A stretch of DNA of 64,000 bases. Source: Undibacterium_A arcticum. Lineage in GTDB: Bacteria; Pseudomonadota; Gammaproteobacteria; Burkholderiales; Burkholderiaceae_D. The stretch lies in assembly GCF_042660705.1 (NCBI RefSeq), contig NZ_JBHSUQ010000002.1. The stretch is one strand, 5' to 3'. Shown piece by piece: positions 38,754 to 50,480 of this stretch (position 1 is its first letter; each line of letters begins with the position of its first letter). The notes beneath the pieces are model-generated. The model worked only from the letters and a program-made list of their open reading frames with translations. It was not told where the DNA came from and made no database searches. A program made the position numbers and the translations under genes.

Positions 38754-40317
38754 TTAATTCGTAGCGCTGTCGATTCTGGCCGGCTGCGCGGTTGTAGGAT
38801 TAGTTGCGGCGCTTTGCACCGGATTCGTCGACGTTATCGGCCGCGTTGCACCTGGGCCAGGACCGTGTTGAGCCGGCGCCGGTATTGTCGCGGTCGCTTT
38901 GTGAACGTCAGTCGTAAAGAAGTAGCCATTTGCCTTGAACATGATGGCTCCCTTTTCCGAAGTAAAGCTGATGTTTTCTACGAATGCGGAAGGAGGCATG
39001 TCATAGAGAAGCTCATACAGAGCATAGGAACCGCTGATCGACCAGTCCCCCTTTTTAATTTCGAATGGCGATGAACCGACCGATGGTGCCTGCTGGCCAT
39101 CCGAAGCCGGGATTGCTGTTGGTGCCTTGTAGCTGTGAGCCAACTTCATATCCTCGACCACACGCAATTGCTTAATCACCAAATCAGTCGATACCTTTGG
39201 CGCAAACATATCTTGAAGATTTTGAGGCGGTATTATCCCAGCGATTGGATCGGTCTTCAGCATCAATGTGCGTTTTGCTAGAACCGAATCAACAGAGTGC
39301 TCAACGTCCGGGTATTCCTCCTCTGTAAGAGGCGATTTTCCTGCCTCAGCAGAGCGCGAATACTCCACTGCACATGTTGGAGGTGGTTTACTTACAGGCT
39401 TAGCGGCGGGAGCGGCGACCGGTACAAATGTACAATCGAATTTGGAGAATTTCCAACCTCGTTCATAAGCCTCAAGGGACTTGTATTCCTTAAAGATTCG
39501 CTGCGCTGCAACCTGAGCTGACACCCTTTGTGGGCCATTATTAAAATACTTGACGAACTTGTCGGTATATACCTGGTCCGGTTTGGGCTGATTTTGAGCG
39601 ATTAACCGCTGACGCTCGATCTCCGCGAGTCTCTGCTTCTCTTGCTCTTGCCGGTACAGGTAATACCCGGCCGCGGCAGCGGCCACAAGCATGCCAAAAA
39701 AGCAGATGCCTAAGACCGCGACCGTTCGCGAAGCAAGACCATACTGCTTCATAACCGCGTCAGCTGGAACATTTTCAGGAAATAGAGTTGCAAGCGAAGT
39801 CGCTCTGACAGACGTAAATTCCTGAATGTGCTCCCCAAAGCTGTTGAAACCCTGATCGTTGTAATTGACCACGTGGATGATTGCATCGTGACCGCGGTCG
39901 CTGAAAATCTCAGCCAATGTTGCCGACACATCGCCAAGCCGCACCATGCGGTCCCCACGCTTTGCCGGCAAGCCGTTGACGAGGGCCCCAATCCACGCGC
40001 GCATATTACTAACGTCTTGGTTCTTACTGGAATCGCCCTGCACCCAAACAATCGCTTGCGAGGTTCCCTCTTCCGATCTCGTTGAGGCGAACCACGCGAG
40101 TGCACTAATAGTTTTTTTTCGGAACACGAGCCTTGCCCTTGACAGAAGTCAGGCCCAACAAAGTACTAAACTGCCCGCGTCGTTCAAGTGTATGCGTAGG
40201 GCGTCCTGACTTAATCAGCTTAGCTATGTTTTTCTTCAGAGTTGACGGCTCGCCAGACAGGTCGAACCAATCAATTCCTAGAACTACCGGTGTCCCGTGG
40301 ATAGTGTCGAATTTCAT
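38754..40317 (-). CDS. pilO: PilO pilin accessory protein (locus B), frame break at 40112-40119
   Basis: About 520 aa. N-terminal MKFDTIHGTPVVLGIDWFDL and, after the break, ALAWFASTRSEEGTSQAIVW form the GspL/PilM-like cytoplasmic part. One membrane segment (TVAVLGICFFGMLVAAAAAG) and a coiled region follow, then a periplasmic C-terminal half. An eight-A run breaks the frame; with seven A it reads VPKKTISALAWF. This is the PilO2/R64 PilO layout. It connects ATPase and outer components. Confidence 0.85.
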
Positions 40318-40324
40318 CGAGTGT

Positions 40325-41991
40325 TTAGTGAGTCGATTCGTTTGGAGTGGACCAAAGCACTGGAGTAATGACTAGGAGCATGCTGTCTTTCTGCTTGTCG
40401 ACAGCGGTGGACGCACCGGTCAGTCCAACGTTATTCTTTCCAGAATTTGAATTCCGCCCGAGCTTTGCCAGCACGATCTGCTCGCCAGGACGCACCATCA
40501 ACATCTGACGACTCGCGCGGCGCGGCACGGTTTTCGATTTAATTTGGGTTCCGTTGACACTGGTTACCTCGAACGGGACACCATCGGTCACGTCAACCAC
40601 AACTTCCAGCATCATCGAGTTGTTGTCGTAGATATGAGGGGTCAGTTCGATGTTCACGCCGAAGGAGTATTCCTTCTGGGTCACAGTCGTAGAGGACGAC
40701 GTGTTGTTCGCTGTTGTGCCGGCCTCGGCCACGTATTCCTTGGTTGTCGAGTTGCTGAATGGCAGAGGCATGTTGTTGAGGGTATAACCATTGTCGTACC
40801 ACTCTTCCGAGACCCCGGTCATCTGATTGATAGCTTGGATTAGCAAACTACTCCCTTCGCCCCCGCTTAAGCCATCGCCGATTGAGCCGGGGGAGCTTGG
40901 GGTAGGAAGCGGGATTTTCGGTGCGAGTCTGAATACTCCTAATCCCCCGGTGTCGGTTACCAGGCTCGCGCCTGGGATGCCAAACAAGCGGAACTTGTTG
41001 CTTGTCATCAGTGATGACCAGTTCAGACCGGCCTGATTGCCGTCCGTATCGGATAAGCGATAGAGCTTCAAATCGAAGTAGGCAACGCGAACTGAACGAC
41101 GATTCATATCCTCCATGAACAATCCAATGTCACGCAGGCGTTCAGGAGTGTCGGTGACAGTAATCGTGCTTGAGGCGTTGTTAACTATCGCAGTTCCACC
41201 CGCACTGTTACGTGCATGTACCTGTGCAGTCAGATCCTTCAGATATGAGAAATCGAGATCACGGGTCAGTTTTGTCGAAACGCCGGCGGAAGACGAGCTG
41301 GCTCCTGTTCCAGTTCCAATCTGGCCAGCAGTGGAAAATGCTGTGATGTGCTTGAATGCGCCTGTAGCACCTTTAATTTCAAAGGACTTGCTTTGTAACG
41401 GAAAAAATGAATGGTTCCAGCCTCATACTCCCAACTGATTCCGAGCTTGGAGGAGACTAGGTTCAAATAATTCGCAAGCGAACCCTTAAAATCGAGAGAA
41501 ATGCTGCGCTCATTTTCGTAAGCATAATTGCTCACCTGGTCATTCTTGACCTGCGTCGACGCACCCGCAACTGCTCCTTGACCATCGGACGGCAAAGCTG
41601 ACGATTTGAGATAGATATCTTGGCTTATTTCAACACGGATACCGGTGTACTTCGTCAACATTTCTGCAAAGGTTGGAAGGTTTACCGGTCCGTCAGAAGA
41701 GGAAATGAACTTGATTTCGCCAGAGCCGAACGGTTTTGCAAAAACAGGTGGTAGTAACTTTTCAGACGATACCGCGACCATCTTGTTACCGAAATAAGCT
41801 CCGTCGCGGTAGAGGATGTGCTTACGGTTACTCGAGTCCTCAGCCTTTGGCATGGTCTTTTCCAAGTCATTCATGCGCGCAACCATCTGCTTCTTCGCCT
41901 CGGAGACTTCCTTATTGACCGCACAGGAACATAACGTGGCGACAACACCAGCGATCGCGGCCATCCTAATGACAGTTGTTCCGATATTCAT
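40325..41991 (-). CDS. pilN: PilN secretin lipoprotein (locus B), frame break at 41400-41401
   Basis: About 556 aa. Lipobox TLCSC at residues 20-24. An STN-like region (VNLPTFAEMLTKYTGIRVEI) precedes the secretin part: YSFGVNIELTPHIYDNNSMM, ASRQMLMVRPGEQIVLAKLG. Adding one C at 41400-41401 joins IHFF to PLQSKSFEIKGATGAFKHIT, and the middle is then open through TITVTDTPERLRDIGLFM. The start overlaps the pilL-B stop. It is the outer-membrane pore of pilus B. Confidence 0.9.
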
Positions 41992-42948
41992 TATTTAGAT
42001 CCCGAGACGAGTTGAATTGCGTTGTTTTGCTTCCAATGAATCGCCTTCATGGGCGTCGTATCGTCATACGAGGAGAGCAATATTTCGAGGGCCTCGTGGA
42101 ACGTCTTGCCGCAAAACTGTGCGGTCAACGAAATCACCGGTTCCTCGCCGGTGATTTCCCATGCGAGCTGATAGCCGCCCTTTGTGGCCCATCGCTCCAG
42201 GACTTCGCTCAGTTTGGTGTCCGAAGGAGAGATCACATAGGGGCACCCTTCTGGCTTTGTTGGTACTGTCGCAGCTGCGGCCGTCACCGACGTGGGTGCA
42301 GGACCACCAGTCCCGCCAGCGATTGCCGCCATGGCCCCAGCCCCAGCCTTTGCTCCCTCTGAATCAGCTTTATTCCTGTCGGCCACTGCCAATTTATCGG
42401 CCGCGGCCTTTGGCAGATTCGACGACGCTTCTAGCCTGGGTTATCCCAGCTGGTCGAGGACTTGCAGCCGGATCCCCAAGTGTCGGCATCACCGCCCCAT
42501 ATTCACGTGCTCCTGACGCAACACCGGTAGCAGGCGAGGTCTTGGCACAGTTTGCCTCATTCGCAATGCTCTCTTCCAGGGGGATTTCTTGCGTACCGGC
42601 ATAGTCGACGGTCGACGAACGAGCACCGAGCTGGAGCGAATAGTTTTTGTACAATCCCGGCACAACCAGATACGGACCCTGAGACCGTGGTGTTATAAGT
42701 ACGCGATTTCCGCAAGGTGTGAGTGCGAAAATGGCGGGTATAGTGCGGTCTGGATTGAATTGGAAATAAGTTTCCGTCCCATTGTCAAACACCTGCGTTG
42801 GCCAAACGGAGCGATCTCCTTTGGTTGAGTACGAGAAGTTGTACCCAGCCGCACCCGGTTGAGCACCACTGGCTCCAGTTGCCAGAAATGCTGAAGCCAG
42901 CAAGAGCATTACCTTCGATCGGCATGTTAAGTAAGACAAAATGGTCAT
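41991..42948 (-). CDS. pilL: PilL-like protein with TcpQ domain (locus B), frame break at 42409-42411
   Basis: About 319 aa. It has a signal peptide (VMLLLASAFLATGASGA), then a VirB9/CagX-like beta region (VWPTQVFDNGTETYFQFNPD, GNRVLITPRSQGPYLVV). After an Ala-rich linker comes a TcpQ-like domain (LSEVLERWATKGGYQLAWEI). One extra A at 42409-42411 breaks the frame; removal gives ESAKAAADKLAVADRN. It is the first gene of locus B and follows virB10 by 36 bases, so pilus and secretion genes may share a transcript. Confidence 0.75.
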
Positions 42949-42984
42949 TCCGAATTCCCTTTAATATCTTTTGGTCTGTCCTGC

Positions 42985-44318
42985 TTAGCGGCGATATGGT
43001 TCTAGCTCGATATCATGCGCAACGTTGACTGAAAACTTTATTCCGGCCGGGACCGTGATCGTCGGGCCCAAGGACCTATTTCGTTCGATCACCGCACGAT
43101 TCACATCCCCGAAAATCTGTCCTGCAGCCGCAATCCCAGGAGATCCGGTATTGACAGTGACGCCGGAGTTTTTTGGTTCAGCAGATGCAGCCACATAGGC
43201 TCCGATCGCAGTCAGCGTCGACACAAAAAACATCTGCGTATAGTGGTTATTAACATCGCCGCCGACCCCGCCCCTGCCGGCAGCGTCCATGCCGATGTTC
43301 CCTGGGAGATCGACTGAAATGCCATTCGGCAAAATCATTCGTTGAAATGCTAGATTTACCCGGTCCTGACCTACGCGAATATCACTGTTGTAGCGCCCTA
43401 TCAGCTTGGTCCCTTTCGGGATCAGCAGTGCAGCTCCACGAATCGAGTCATAAATATCCATCGTGACCCGCGCTTGCACCTCTCCCGGGAGGTCCGTATT
43501 CATAGCAGTCAACATAACCGCGTTGATCACACTTCCTTGCATCAGGACGAAGCGCGAGGTTGGCGCATATCCGCGAGAAGGCTCGTGACTCTCCGCCATG
43601 GTCGCGTTTCCTTAAGCCAGTCGTTTTCCAATTTCCCCTTGCTGGCCGTGGTTTGTCCCGGACTACCGGCCCCCATGCCAAGCAAACTGTTGATCTTCTC
43701 CTGTGCCTGTGCACGCCCTTCTGCCTGTTCTGTCTGCAGATCGGAAATCTTTGCCATCCCAGAAATCTTAGAGTTGCCCCCATTAAGATTTTGAAGAGTG
43801 TCGGACGAATCATTGATGGCCATTATTGGAGCCGCACGTATTAAATTCTCCCGTGCTGCAGCTTCGATACGTGGATCACTTCCCGACTGCTGGGGAGTCC
43901 CTAATGGAACAGGCAGCGCAATATTTCCAGACTTGTCGACCGCGGGAAACGACTCCCCGCCACCGCCTCCTGGGAGAGGAGAATTTTTGCCTTTGTCGTT
44001 CTCCGCCTGCAATTTAGCGCGCTCTACTTCTTGAAGCCGCTTCGCTTCCTCAGCGTTTTGTCGTTTGCCGGCGTCAGTTTGCTCGCCTGCGATCCGTTCA
44101 ATGGTTTCAACAGATGGGACGGTCGCGGTATCTGCTTGCGACTTTAATTGTTGTTGCTTCGGTGCCTGATTACCAGCCATCGAGATTTGCACGAACATGA
44201 CAATAACGACACTCGCGATAACAATCCCGCCGACGATCCAGATCAGATTCTTCGGTACGGAAAAGCCCCTTTTATCAATGTTCGCTGACAACAGCGAATC
44301 TTGGTTTGACGATGACAT
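42985..44318 (-). CDS. virB10: VirB10/TrbI-type secretion channel protein, frame break near 43600-43605
   Basis: About 444 aa. N-terminal cytoplasmic tail, membrane segment LIWIVGGIVIASVVIVMFV (residues 25-43), proline-rich/acidic periplasmic stalk, then the VirB10 C-terminal barrel: FVLMQGSVINAVMLTAMNTD, LIPKGTKLIGRYNSD, GIKFSVNVAHDIEL. The break lies at the junction ETRT/MAESHEPSRGY. It spans both membranes and passes the energy signal to the outer-membrane core. Confidence 0.92.
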
Positions 44319-44330
44319 GAGTAGGTACGG

Positions 44331-45124
44331 TTAGTTTCTGAACAGGCCCATCAACCCAGAACGAGTCGTCTTGGAATTTGTGATTCGCACTTCCTGCTTT
44401 CCGATTTTGAGCAAAACTCGATCGATCAGGCGCTGCACTACCAAATACTCACCATGGACTACATAGTTTATTAACTCGGCATCGTTATCCGGAGTAAGCA
44501 AGAAGAGTGCTGGCAGCTCCTGTAGCTGTTGAGGCATGCGGATGTATGTGAATTTCCATCGTCCATTACGCCAGCTGGTTTGAACGGCGCATCACCGTCG
44601 ATCTGGTAGCTAAAGTTCACCGATTCAAGAGATACACCGGGCGCCACCACCTGCGACGTCAACCGTTTATCTTCTGCTACCGATTTTTCTTCCACATCAG
44701 CTTGTTTTATTTCGTTGAGAAGAATCAGCTCTGGATAGTCCCATGTGACGCGCTGATACCACTTCCCTTCGGTAGAATTCGACGTTAGCAGCAGCTGATA
44801 TGTACGCTTGTCGGTAATGACCGTGGCTGAGGTGTGAACGTTTTCAAATTTCGGCTTGACGAAGATATGTTGTCCATCAGCCGTTTTAGCTACTTCCCAT
44901 TGAATCGTGTCACCCAATGCGATTGCACGGACCTTTTCCTCTGCATTGAACTGGATATCGGTAACCGACTTGGGACGCGAGAGAATCTGATAGCTGTTGT
45001 GCTGGTCATAAGTGAACACAACAAGACGAGTGTCGCCAGGTAACGCAGTCGCTGAAATTTCTGCCGCGGCCCATGAGTGCGCCAAGAACAGGCAAGCAAC
45101 GATCAGATTGCGAATGAGTTTCAT
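44331..45124 (-). CDS. virB9: VirB9/TrbG-type secretion protein, frame break at 44553-44555
   Basis: About 264 aa with signal peptide (NLIVACLFLAHSWAAA). N-domain TRLVVFTYDQHNSYQILSRP and C-domain NFSYQIDGDAPFKPAGVMDD; with one more A it continues GKFTYIRMPQQLQELPALFL. It forms the outer-membrane core ring with VirB10 and a VirB7 lipoprotein. No separate virB7 gene was seen. Confidence 0.9.
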
Positions 45125-45136
45125 AAATCAGGAGCC

Positions 45137-45853
45137 CTAGTTTCCAATTTCTTCGGATTTGACGAAGTGCGTTACATAAATACCGATCGGATTTTTTCGA
45201 AGCTCTTCTCCGTCCTTTGGAGGCGTCATGGCGTAATGAATGGTGAACATGTAGCGATTGGTAGTTACCTTATTAGCCCCAGTTCGCTCCTCTTCTGCGA
45301 CGCGAATGAACGCAATATTTTGCTCAACACCGGGATTGATAGAAATGAATTTGACGGTCCGTGTCAGGGTGCTGTCTTTGACCAGGCGCTCAATAGGCTT
45401 TTCTTCGTTTAGATACTCCGTGAACTCTTGAACCGCTTTGTCACGGGTAAGCGCGTACGCTTCTTTTATATTTTTTTGGGTCTGATATGGATCGATCGTT
45501 CGCATTTTTTCGATCCACTTGGATAAAAAGTAGCTCTTTACGCTTTCATCTGGCTGAAATTTCGAAGCCTCGACAGTTTGAGCGACAGCCCCAGTCTCCC
45601 GATTCAGGGTGACCATGTATGGAACAGCAGTTTTGAGTGGTAAAAAATGGTAAAAGGCCACGGCCATCATAAATATGACGACCAATGACCCAACGGCGAA
45701 CACAAACCAACGAGAAGCTTCTACCTTGGACGATCCATAGATCTCATGGAACCGAATTTCAGCTTTGGCGAATGCCGTAAGCGGCGCGTTTCCCATGTCG
45801 GAAATGGCCGCAAATGAATCTTTCTTTGACTGATTGGACCCGAAGATACCCAA
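45137..45853 (-). CDS. virB8: VirB8/TrbF-type inner-membrane secretion protein
   Basis: 238 aa. One N-terminal membrane segment (FAVGSLVVIFMMAVAFYHFL, about 49-68) and a periplasmic VirB8 domain (AVPYMVTLNRETGAVAQTVE, KSYFLSKWIEKMRTIDPYQT, IYVTHFVKSEEIGN). Intact. It is the first gene of the virB8-B9-B10-pilL block. The shared regulatory box lies 55-85 bases upstream of its ATG, so this gene probably starts a transcript. Confidence 0.92.
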   Translation of the reverse strand: MGIFGSNQSKKDSFAAISDMGNAPLTAFAKAEIRFHEIYGSSKVEASRWFVFAVGSLVVIFMMAVAFYHFLPLKTAVPYMVTLNRETGAVAQTVEASKFQPDESVKSYFLSKWIEKMRTIDPYQTQKNIKEAYALTRDKAVQEFTEYLNEEKPIERLVKDSTLTRTVKFISINPGVEQNIAFIRVAEEERTGANKVTTNRYMFTIHYAMTPPKDGEELRKNPIGIYVTHFVKSEEIGN

Positions 45854-45907
45854 GATGTACTCTCCATGCTAATGAGTCATCATTTCATCATTGAATTGCA
45901 TGAATAT

Positions 45908-45940
45908 CGGCGCGATAAACCGCCGAAAACAAGGCAATTA
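45908..45940. promoter_or_regulatory. Shared regulatory box, copy 2, upstream of virB8
   Basis: CGG at 45908-45910, then CGCGATAAACCGCCG (45911-45925), AAAACAAGG and CAATTATT. With the preceding CATGAATAT (45899-45907) it follows the same word order as 30047-30089. The dyad GGCG/CGCC surrounds CGATAAAC. Two copies at two transfer-gene promoters suggest one shared regulator. Confidence 0.5.
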
Positions 45941-46039
45941 TTGATAAGGGTAAAGGGGGAGATATTGCGTCGTGTCGGCGGGACACGGAGTCTGTGTTGG
46001 TGCCGGTGCAGGAGTCGCTGCACCGGCCGGGGGGCAAAC

Positions 46040-48036
46040 CTATCCTAGAACAACGTTCTTCGCTTCTAAGACATCCATCATCTCGACGGGCGTGCCCTGA
46101 GTGTCATTGGAGCGACCGATCATCTGGTTTACAGCTTCCTGCAAAATCGCTGACGCATCTGCAATTGAGGTGTCCACGCCAATTGCCACAGCTATGCTAG
46201 CCGCAGAAAGATCCATTGCGAAACTGGCGGGGGATTGACTCATCCAGCGTTCGACAAATTGCTCGATCCCTGCCCTGTCTGGAAGAGGGAAATACAGCTT
46301 CTCGGTGAATCGCCCTCCGCGCAAAGCGGCTGGATCAATTTGATCAGGGTGATTGGTCGCAGCTACATACACGATGTCCTTTGTTTTCCCGGAGGCGCCA
46401 TCCATCGCGGCCAGCAATTTATTGGTTACAGAGGTGACATGCGACATCTTCTGTTTGCAAGGATATCGTCAGCCTCATCAATGAAAACAATGCACGGCCT
46501 GATATCCTTTGCTTCCGCGAGAATGCGATCGATTTCTGCGGGGTTGTTGATCAGGTCATTACCCGAAGTGAACAGAAACGCCCAGCCCGAGGCTTTAGCC
46601 AAAGAGCGGGCCGTTTCCGTCTTGCCAGTTCCTGGCTCTCCAGAAAACAATAAACCCGCAGGAACGGTCCCGCCGAGTCGTTCCACCCGTTCAAACTCTT
46701 TCATGCGAACGCTGATCGACGTCAGCTTTTGGCGTAGCTTTGTCGGAAGTATCAAGTCTGCGATATCTTTGGTATCGGCCGGTATTTTTCCCTTCCGACC
46801 TTGCACGCGACGTAATGCCGCGAGAAGCTGCTCGCCCTCGACCTTGATAATTGGCCTTTCTCGATCCATCTCAGCCAGCTCCTCCCCGACCGCCTGGATT
46901 CGTTTAACGGAATAACCATCCCAACGGAGGGCTACGGTATGAACTGAATCCGGATCATAGGGAACATGGGGCAGGTTATGCATCAACGATTCGAGCAAGA
47001 TGCCGAGTCTCGCATGAATGTCCGGAGTAGGCACCTCGATCTTGTAATCGAAACGTCCCTCTCGAATGGCAGCTTTGTCAAGTTTGTCCAGGAAGTTGGT
47101 CGCACCAACGACGATCACACCTTTGTTACGGATATTGACTATCTCAGTCAGGATACTGTTGGTCGTCTTGGAGGTTTCATCGAAGCCGCCACCGGCCGGC
47201 GAGGTTCTTGATGGGATCAGACTATCAATCTCATCAAAGAACAGAAGGCATGGTGCCTGTGCAACTGCCTCACGGAACGAGATCATGACGTGCTCGGTCG
47301 TTTCATTGATCCACTTACTCGCCACGTCCCCGTACGTCACGGTGATATATTTCAGACCCATTTCCCCTGCCAATGCATCTACCAGAGCGGTCTTGCCATT
47401 TCCCGGGTCGCCGAACAGTAGAATTCCGTTCCGACCATTTGGATGTCGCGATGGGTCAGTGCTCGGAGCAACGATTTCAGTCGCGGCCCTTTTTAAGCGT
47501 TGCTTTACTTCCTCCATGCCATGGATGTCATCGAGTACCCGCTTAGGCCATTGCGCTGGAAATCGATGGGTGTCATGCGCCGCGGTCGGATTTGCGGGCG
47601 CCATACTCGCCGCCTGCATCTGCGCTGTCACTGACGTGGAGGGAGAGCCTGGGTGAGCAGTCTGTTGGGAATTGGTCGCACGATCAGCAGCTGCACTCCA
47701 AGCCATACGCAATCCTTGGCCGAGAATGAGGACAAGAATCCAACCTGATCCCAACTGGGCAAATTTCCAGATCACCATCAATTGAGCTAGAAGAAAGCCA
47801 ATTGCGATGAACAAATCAACGCGCCTGAATACGTGAAGTGCCTGAAATAGGTAACAAATATGGATGATCGAAAGTGCAGTTGCAACACTCTGCCACACGA
47901 AATGATCTTGGGATTGTCGCCACATCCCATAATTCAGGACTACGGTTACGAAGAGATAAAAGGCTTCATACCCATAAAGCAGCAAAGATGTGGTTTTGCT
48001 GGAGTCCCCGGCTCGTTGTTTGGTTAGCTCGTTCAT
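46040..48036 (-). CDS. Membrane-anchored double AAA+ ATPase (Cdc48/FtsH-like), frame break near 46447
   Basis: About 665 aa. Residues 1-110 hold about four membrane segments (LFVTVVLNYGMW, ALSIIHICYLFQALHVF, LFIAIGFLLAQLMVIW, GWILVLILGQGLRM). The first AAA+ module has Walker A GDPGNGKTA, Walker B CLLFFDEIDS and sensor VVGATN. The second has SGEPGTGKTE, CIVFIDEADD and YVAATNHPDQIDPA. The break near ILANRR/MSHVTSV joins the halves. It sits between virB6-side genes and virB8, an unusual place. It could be a chaperone or unfoldase of the channel; function is inferred. It has no zinc-protease motif. Confidence 0.85.
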
Positions 48037-48089
48037 GTGTTAGCCCGTATATGTTGCTTTAGCTATACGGTACATGAAATTTCTATAAA

Positions 48090-48398
48090 TCAAGCTCCAA
48101 GGATGTGAATTTTCCTTAATAACCACATGAACAACATCGATCCGACGTACAGACTAGCGAAGGCTCCAGCAACAGAGAGATACGGACGCGCATTAACAAT
48201 GTTGCCTAATACGCAATAACAATCGACCCTGAAACTTGATGCACGGTAATTTTTTTCGAATTCTTGAAGTGCTTCTTTAGAATTTTCCGATAATTCCCGA
48301 ATCTCGTTAAGCCTGGTGAGATATACCAAGACTTCCTCTTTGGCCGGCCCAAATGATTCGAGAAGGCTCGCTGCCAGCCTATTCTTGATTATGTCCAT
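48090..48398 (-). CDS. Small membrane protein in the secretion operon
   Basis: 102 aa. The soluble N-terminal 65 residues are helical (EVLVYLTRLNEIRELSENSKEALQEFEK). A membrane segment near the C-terminus (YLSVAGAFASLYVGSMLFMW) is followed by a short basic tail. It lies between virB6 and the AAA+ gene. No family recognised; candidates are an entry-exclusion or channel accessory protein. Confidence 0.6.
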   Translation of the reverse strand: MDIIKNRLAASLLESFGPAKEEVLVYLTRLNEIRELSENSKEALQEFEKNYRASSFRVDCYCVLGNIVNARPYLSVAGAFASLYVGSMLFMWLLRKIHILGA

Positions 48399-48411
48399 AG
48401 ATCGTCATCCC

Positions 48412-49591
48412 CTATGCTTTGAATGAAGACGAAGTGCCGGGTAAATTCTGAGCGCCACCAGCTCCCGAACCAGCGCCAGAGGTTTTTGAGGGCGTGAGAT
48501 TTCCGCCACCCGCGCCCCCTCCTCCTGCAGGTGCTCCGGATCCGCCGCCATCCGGCAAACCACCCCCACTCGGCTTCGAATCGGGTTTAGGCATGGAAGG
48601 CACTTTTGGAACACCGGTAAATCGATAACCCGCCCTGGTTGCGCCGCTCAACAAACCATCTGCAATCGACCCTATTTGCCACATCAGGTACGCAAATATG
48701 GCCGCAATAGCCATAATTCCGATCAAAGCGGACAACCGCAATGCCTGACCTTCAGCAAAACCGTCAATCTTCATCGCGGAAATTTTACCGAGTGCCACAG
48801 CAACCGTCGAATTCAGCAGGCCCACCATAACTAAACCAACAACCTTGTGAAACACCGCCTTGATGAAACTTTAACCAACCGTCGAAGAGGAATGAAGCTT
48901 GCTCCCAAACCAGGAATGGAATGAAGATTGGTGCCAGAATGATCGCAATATGAACAAGTATTTGGCTGACGATAAATTGAGCCATGGCAATTAATCCACC
49001 CAGGATCATTATCGCCATCGCAAAAAATTTAAGTAAAAGGGTCATAAGTGCAATTTGCAACCCTGTTCCCAAATACGCACCTATGTTCGTCAAGGCCCCC
49101 CAAACACTTCCTCCGTTGGAAGTATTTGAAGCTGGATCTGCCCCCTTGTCGCCGGCCGGCAAGTCTTGACCAAAATTAGCAGTTGGAGCTTCAGAATCAA
49201 AAACCGTAAAGGCCGCATTGAACATGACGTTTAATGCGGAGCTCGCCGCATCAAAGCCACTAGATCCCGCCCCTGTGGGCGACACTTTGTCCGCGATCAT
49301 ATCGGCCGAATCGATTAACTTCTGCTTCAGTTGGAAGTCATCCGTAATCATCAGTGAAGCAAAAGAACCGAGCATGACGAGATACAGAAACTGAGCGATC
49401 AATTGTCTGCTACTCCCACCCTCCAACAAAGTGCGGAGCGATTGGAAAACAAGCAACATACCAATGATCGAAAACAACAGGGTAATCCCGTATTCGTTCA
49501 GCGGATTGTGCTGACCAAGATTGACCACTACGTCCCGGAAGGTATCCAGAACGAGATTAATCCCATTTAAATCGCCGCTCGGGTTGCTCAT
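48412..49591 (-). CDS. virB6: VirB6/TrbL-type polytopic secretion protein, frame break at 48866-48868
   Basis: About 393 aa with five or more membrane segments (GITLLFSIIGMLLVF, FLYLVMLGSFASLMI, IALMTLLLKFFAMAIMILGG, VHIAIILAPIFIPFLV, LIGIMAIAAIFAYLMW) and a Gly/Pro-rich C-terminal tail. The TrbL-like core FDGWLKF joins FIKAVFHKVVGLVMVGLLN if one T is removed. It is the inner-membrane channel component, placed after virB5 as expected. Confidence 0.85.
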
Positions 49592-49639
49592 TATCTTCTT
49601 TCGTGATGCACAGGCTCAGCTTCCGTGCGCAACGCACAT

Positions 49640-50431
49640 TTATTTTTTAGACCAGGATTCCAGCTCGCTACGGGAGCGGTTGTTGGCGTCATGTACTCGT
49701 TTGGCTTCCTCTTCACGGCGCTTCTTAATCATGCGGGCTTCGTTTTGCCGGTTGCTCAAAGAGTCGACATCTTCGTTATTTTTCTGCATGCTATTCAGCG
49801 CCATGGTTTTGATGACTTCGCCATTTTGCGTGATGACTTTATTCATTTGGGCGTTCATCAGCTGCATCGCCTCATGCATGCCCGCCGTGTTACCGATCTT
49901 CCCTTGCCATTCCCTGACCTGGTCATAATCTGTATTGACCTTTTCCAGAGACTGACGATCGATAGCGGCCCGGCTCTTTGCCGATTCAACTCCGCGCTTG
50001 ATACTTGCGTTTTCGCTCTCGGTATAGTCTTTCCATGACATTTGCGCTGCGCTTTGATCATCGAATCGCTTTTGCAATAAATTGCGGCTTTGTCCTACGT
50101 CGCCATAGGTCCGGTTTACAGATTGTATAAATCCGTTGATATTGCTGAGTTCATCTTGATTACGCAACCGCATAGACGACAGGTCGCCCTCCGAAAGTCC
50201 CTTCAATTGCGCTAACTGCGTCCGGTACTGTTCGTATTGAGTTTTCAGTTGCATCGCACGGTCATAGGTTGCCTTTAAGGCCTCCATAGCCGTTACAAGA
50301 TTTTTTGAAAAATTCGCAGGATCGAAAACCACACTACCGCTCGCCATGCCGAAGGCTGAATCCGTAACCAAGACGGACATGATCATCGTCGCGATCGCGA
50401 CCCGTTTCAGTGTTACAACTACTTTTTCCAT
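49640..50431 (-). CDS. virB5: VirB5/TrbJ-type pilus-tip protein
   Basis: 263 aa with signal peptide (VAIATMIMSVLVTDSAFG). The mature protein is almost all helix: VVFDPANFSKNLVTAMEALK, ATYDRAMQLKTQYEQYRTQL, then Q/N-rich helices, as in TrbJ/VirB5 proteins. It is a minor component of the conjugative pilus. It lies between virB4 and virB6. Intact. Confidence 0.85.
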   Translation of the reverse strand: MEKVVVTLKRVAIATMIMSVLVTDSAFGMASGSVVFDPANFSKNLVTAMEALKATYDRAMQLKTQYEQYRTQLAQLKGLSEGDLSSMRLRNQDELSNINGFIQSVNRTYGDVGQSRNLLQKRFDDQSAAQMSWKDYTESENASIKRGVESAKSRAAIDRQSLEKVNTDYDQVREWQGKIGNTAGMHEAMQLMNAQMNKVITQNGEVIKTMALNSMQKNNEDVDSLSNRQNEARMIKKRREEEAKRVHDANNRSRSELESWSKK

Positions 50432-50480
50432 TTTTCTCTCCGAAGTGAAAGGCGACTATTAAATCGATTTTCCAAAAAAA

